Of a stretch of DNA of 64,000 nucleotides, positions 61,901-64,000 are shown one piece after another (positions within the stretch are counted from its first letter, which is position 1; every line of letters begins with the position of its first letter). Position numbers and translations under genes: made by a program. This DNA is from Pseudomonas graminis (lineage in GTDB: Bacteria > Pseudomonadota > Gammaproteobacteria > Pseudomonadales > Pseudomonadaceae), in contig NZ_MDEN01000068.1 in the NCBI RefSeq assembly GCF_001705435.1, positions 1-64,000 of the forward strand, in the 5' to 3' direction. The notes below the pieces were generated by a model. That model saw only the letters and a list, made by a program, of their open reading frames with translations, made no database searches and was not told the DNA's origin.

Positions 61901-62711
61901 GGACGAGCCCGATGACATGAACCCGCTGGCCGCCCGCGTGCGCCAGGAGCGCGAGCAATTGCTGCGCGACGGCCTGGATGCCGAGCAAGCGGCGAAGCAG
62001 GCCGGCTGGCGCGTCTTCGGCGCCAAACCGGGAGCGTATGGCGCGGGGGTGCAGAACGCTATCGACGGACGCTTGTGGCAGAGCCGCGAAGACCTTGCCG
62101 AGGTTTACCTGAACTGGGGCGGCTACGCCTACGGCAGCAGCGACGAAGGCACGCCCGCCCGTGACGGTTTTGCCAAGCGGCTCAGCCAGGTCCAGGCGGT
62201 GCTGCAGAATCAGGACAACCGCGAACACGACCTGCTCGATTCCAACGATTACTACCAGTTCCAGGGTGGCATGCTGGCGGCGGTGGAAAGCCTGTCCGGC
62301 GCAAAAGTCGCCAGTTACCACGGCGACCACAGCCAGCCCGATCTTCCGAAGATCCGCACGCTCAAGGAAGAACTCAACCGGGTGGTGCGCTCGCGGGCGG
62401 CCAATCCGAAGTGGATCGAAGGGGTCAAACGCCACGGCTACAAGGGCGCGTTCGAGATGGCGGCGACGGTGGATTTCCTGTTCGCCTTCGACGCCACCAC
62501 CGAGCTGATCGACGATCACCAATACGCGCTGCTGGCCGATGCCTATCTGCTGGACGCCTCGACCCGCGATTTCATCCAGCAGCACAATCCTGACGCGTTG
62601 CGGGACATGACCGAGCGCATGCTCGAAGCGCAGCAGCGCGGCTTGTGGCAGGAACCGGGCGAGTACCGCGAAGCGCTGGAGAACCTGTTGCTGGACATCG
62701 AAGAGTCATGA
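58947..62711 (+). CDS. cobN: Cobaltochelatase large subunit (CobN)
   Basis: Large subunit of the ATP-dependent aerobic cobaltochelatase, 1,254 aa, which inserts Co(2+) into hydrogenobyrinic acid a,c-diamide. Typical stretches are YGAHAVIHVGKHGNLEWLPG (about residue 545) and NWGGYAYGSSDEGTPARDGF (about 1052). Its partner AAA+ subunits are usually CobS and CobT; here the next gene is of the ChlI/ChlD type instead. It follows cobW by 2 bp and precedes the chlI-like gene by 88 bp. Confidence 0.95.
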   Translation: MHLLRTQPGGFVPDDSIADLGQTPAELVILCSADSNLALLAEVAQQLPDDYPSLRLANPMQVQNHASVDLYVDEVLRHAKVILISLHGGIGYWRYGVERLVELAAKGVKLILVPGCDRPDPELSGLSTESAEDRERLWHYLRQGGKHNALSLFSFIATRWLGGDYPWAEPQTLPRTVVYHPLNPNADLARWQADWRADQPVAAVLFYRSHLQAANTGFIDVFCERLSAQGLNPLPIAVASLKEAGCMTALQDWLDEVDCEVILNTTGFAQSSPEAPDVRPFRRDIPVIQAICAQDNEPAWQASAQGLGSRDLAMHIALPELDGRIISRPISFKDLAWHSERSQSDVVCYRAQPGRMDFVAELARRWVLLARTANTDKRVALILANYPTRDGRIGNGVGLDTPAAALNILNAMQGEGYPVEGLPDSGTALIHALLGGVTNDPDSLDQRPCHQSMAMDEYLAAFQALPEANRDAVMARWGAPDTDPMCRDGRMMIAGLRFGMTFVGIQPARGYNVDHSAVYHDPDLVPPHGYLAFYFWLRKRYGAHAVIHVGKHGNLEWLPGKGVGLSEHCWPDAILGPMPNIYPFIVNDPGEGAQAKRRTQAVIIDHLMPPLTRAETYGPLRDLELLADEYYEAQLLDPRRARELQKDILRLVRETHIDRELSMDGDANSDEDAAVWLPRLDTYLCDLKESQIRDGLHVFGESPTGRLRIDTLLAMVRVPRGDGRGGQASLLRTLSQALALDFDPLDCDLGAPWTGDKPQVLHEVSAEPWRTTGDTRERLELLAAQMIQQIAAGVEVINRFENKGLSEVVESLYEVVIPRLDACGPAEMANLLGALSGRFVPAGPSGAPSRGRLDVLPTGRNFFSVDVRNLPTMTAWRIGFQSANLLLERHLQDHGDYLRQLGLSVWGTATMRTGGDDIAQAMALMGVRPVWATGSQRVDDFEILPLSLLDRPRVDVTLRVSGFFRDAFANLIRLFDAAVQAVAALDEPDDMNPLAARVRQEREQLLRDGLDAEQAAKQAGWRVFGAKPGAYGAGVQNAIDGRLWQSREDLAEVYLNWGGYAYGSSDEGTPARDGFAKRLSQVQAVLQNQDNREHDLLDSNDYYQFQGGMLAAVESLSGAKVASYHGDHSQPDLPKIRTLKEELNRVVRSRAANPKWIEGVKRHGYKGAFEMAATVDFLFAFDATTELIDDHQYALLADAYLLDASTRDFIQQHNPDALRDMTERMLEAQQRGLWQEPGEYREALENLLLDIEES

Positions 62712-62799
62712 CCTTGGAAGAGCGCCTGCCGGGCAGTCTGCGAAGGCGCGTGACCGGCTTGAACCACATGACTGCCCCGCCGCTTGACGAGAATCGAAC

Positions 62800-63840
62800 A
62801 TGACCGACACCCCTCATTTCCCCTTGGCCGCCGTCGTCGGTGCCGATGACCTGAAGCTCGCCCTGTGCCTGACCGCTATCGACCCGAAAATCGGTGGCGT
62901 GCTGATCGAGGGCCCGCGCGGCATGGCGAAATCAACCCTGGCCCGGGGGCTGGCGGATCTACTGGCCAGCGGTCAGTTCGTCACATTGCCCCTGGGCGCT
63001 ACGGAAGAACGCCTTGTCGGCACGCTGGACCTTGACGCCGCGTTGGGCGAGGGCCGCGCGGCGTTCTCGCCGGGGGTCCTGGCCAAGGCGGACGGCGGCG
63101 TGCTGTACGTCGATGAAGTCAACCTGCTGCCGGACCACTTGGTCGACTTGCTGCTGGACGTCGCCGCCAGCGGGGTCAATCTGGTGGAGCGCGATGGCAT
63201 TTCCCATCGCCACGCCGCGCGCTTTGTGCTGATCGGCACCATGAACCCGGAAGAAGGCGAACTGCGCCCGCAGCTGCTGGACCGTTTCGGCCTGAACGTG
63301 GCGTTGAGCGGGCAGACAGTGCCGCAACAGCGCGGGCAGATCATTCGCCGTCGGCTGGATTTCGACGCCGCGCCCGAAGCCTTCTGTCAGCAATGGGCCC
63401 CGCAACAGCAGGCGTTGAAGGCCCGTTGTGAAAGCGCCCGGGGGCTGTTGCCGAGCATTGAACTGGATGATGCCAGTCTGGGCTTGATCACCGAGCGCTG
63501 TTTTGCCGCCGGGGTCGACGGTATGCGAGCGGACCTGGTCTGGTTGCGCGCGGCCCGTGCCCATGCTGCCTGGCGTGGCGCTGCGCATATCGCCGAGGCG
63601 GACATCGACGCCGTCGCCGACTTTGCACTGCGTCACCGTCGTCGCGAACCGCAACCGCCCCAACAACCGCAATCCCAGCCGCCTGCGCCATCACAACAAC
63701 CCCCGCCGAAACCCGATGACGGTGCTCCGCGGCAACCTGAATCGCCGGAAACAGGCGAGGGCAGTTGGGGTGAGTTGCCTGCCCGCACCGTGCAGACGGG
63801 TCACCGCAAAGAAGTGCCCCACTGGCCAAAAAAGCCCTAG
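62800..63840 (+). CDS. ChlI-type AAA+ chelatase subunit; 0-frame product of a likely chlI/chlD frameshift gene
   Basis: AAA+ protein of 346 aa, small-subunit homologue of magnesium chelatase, predicted to drive CobN. Walker A EGPRGMAKST (about residues 32-41), Walker B GVLYVDEVNLL (about 101-111), sensor IGTMNPEEGELRPQLLDRFG (about 145-164). After residue 285 comes a Pro/Gln-rich linker like that joining the AAA+ and VWA parts of ChlD. The frame ends WPKKP-stop right at a slippery heptamer and hairpin (63828-63875). The protein is therefore probably the short product of a gene whose -1 shifted product is the ChlD-type subunit continuing past the window. Confidence 0.9.
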   Translation: MTDTPHFPLAAVVGADDLKLALCLTAIDPKIGGVLIEGPRGMAKSTLARGLADLLASGQFVTLPLGATEERLVGTLDLDAALGEGRAAFSPGVLAKADGGVLYVDEVNLLPDHLVDLLLDVAASGVNLVERDGISHRHAARFVLIGTMNPEEGELRPQLLDRFGLNVALSGQTVPQQRGQIIRRRLDFDAAPEAFCQQWAPQQQALKARCESARGLLPSIELDDASLGLITERCFAAGVDGMRADLVWLRAARAHAAWRGAAHIAEADIDAVADFALRHRRREPQPPQQPQSQPPAPSQQPPPKPDDGAPRQPESPETGEGSWGELPARTVQTGHRKEVPHWPKKP

Positions 63841-63875
63841 GCATTCGCCCCCGTCTGTCGAAGGGGGCGAATGCC
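63828..63875 (+). promoter_or_regulatory. Probable programmed -1 ribosomal frameshift site
   Basis: Slippery heptamer A AAA AAG (63828-63834), the same as in E. coli dnaX, in the correct phase: the chlI codons are CCA AAA AAG. A 5-nt spacer that contains part of the stop codon is followed by a perfect 13-bp stem, GGCATTCGCCCCC (63840-63852) with GGGGGCGAATGCC (63863-63875), and a 10-nt loop. The stem cannot be a normal terminator because no T run follows. No strong Shine-Dalgarno-like stimulator is seen upstream of the heptamer. Confidence 0.85.
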
Positions 63876-64000
63876 AGCCCTCGACCGGGTGCACTGGGCG
63901 GCGGCCGAAACGGCGCGGCCCGCGCGGGTGCAGAAGGCGCGATTGCCTGGCTGCCCACCTTGCTCCGTGGCCGCCCCCGGGTTCGCAGCGATCTGGTGCA
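63834..64000 (+). CDS. ChlD-type continuation in the -1 frame (partial, runs off window)
   Basis: The -1 frame is open from 63774 to the window end. From the shift point it reads ALGIRPRLSKGANASP, a Gly/Ala/Arg-rich linker, then AIAWLPTLLRGRPRVRSDLV. That last segment resembles the linker before the VWA domain in ChlD/BchD proteins. There is no ATG, GTG or TTG in this frame until a TTG near 63960, so the downstream part has no obvious start of its own and is most simply expressed by frameshifting from the chlI frame. Confidence 0.75.

Noticed and set aside
63840..63875. The 13-bp stem after chlI as a transcription terminator
   Set aside because: No T run follows, the stem lies inside the open -1 frame, and a slippery heptamer precedes it at the right distance; a frameshift stimulator fits better.
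63870..64000. Separate downstream gene starting at the ATG at 63871
   Set aside because: Its frame gives a Cys/Pro/Ala-rich product unlike any chelatase, and the start is buried in the hairpin; the -1 frame gives the expected ChlD-like linker.

Overview
The window looks like chromosomal DNA of a fluorescent-type Pseudomonas. It is GC-rich, carries the aerobic cobalamin pathway (cobF, cobM, cobE, cobW, cobN), has a P. fluorescens-type mannitol/arabitol operon, and its spacers hold Pseudomonas REP/REPIN palindromes. No rRNA, tRNA, insertion sequence, prophage or CRISPR array was seen.

Layout. 1-9.8 kb: mannitol operon mtlEFGKDYZ on the minus strand with mtlR upstream. 9.9-10.2 kb: tandem REPIN array. 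10.35-11.1 kb: cobF. 11.1-24.0 kb: a signalling block with a response regulator coupled to a glycosyltransferase; a CHASE3 hybrid kinase, CheR, receiver-less CheB and a second hybrid kinase in one run; then a lone response regulator convergent with a KaiC-like ATPase and hybrid kinase pair. 24.3-33 kb: housekeeping and lipid genes (dienoyl-CoA isomerase-like crotonase, nudC, TSUP permease, Gfo/Idh oxidoreductase, SDR, phosphotransferase, SCP2 protein, histidine phosphatase, sohB). 33-35.2 kb: cysI with its DUF934 partner. 36.4-46.2 kb: a compact type VI secretion island (TssL, VgrG, phospholipase D effector, two candidate immunity proteins, PAAR, TssF) without the rest of a T6SS apparatus. 46.4-54.6 kb: metH, cti, an acyltransferase and nfuA. 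54.6-64 kb: cobalamin genes, with cbtB-cbtA-cobE-cobM on the minus strand and cobW-cobN-chlI/chlD on the plus strand, diverging from a spacer that holds two cobalamin riboswitches back to back.

The strongest unusual signal is at the right edge. The chlI-like gene ends in an A AAA AAG slippery heptamer in the correct phase, its stop codon, and a perfect 13-bp hairpin. The -1 frame is open to the window end with no usual start codon before about 63960. This is the architecture of a programmed frameshift that makes the small (ChlI) and medium (ChlD) chelatase subunits from one gene, to serve CobN.

Other points worth a look are the orphan T6SS effector island, the KaiC/kinase module whose phosphosites differ from cyanobacterial KaiC, and a three-copy intergenic repeat whose central hairpin is kept by compensatory changes.
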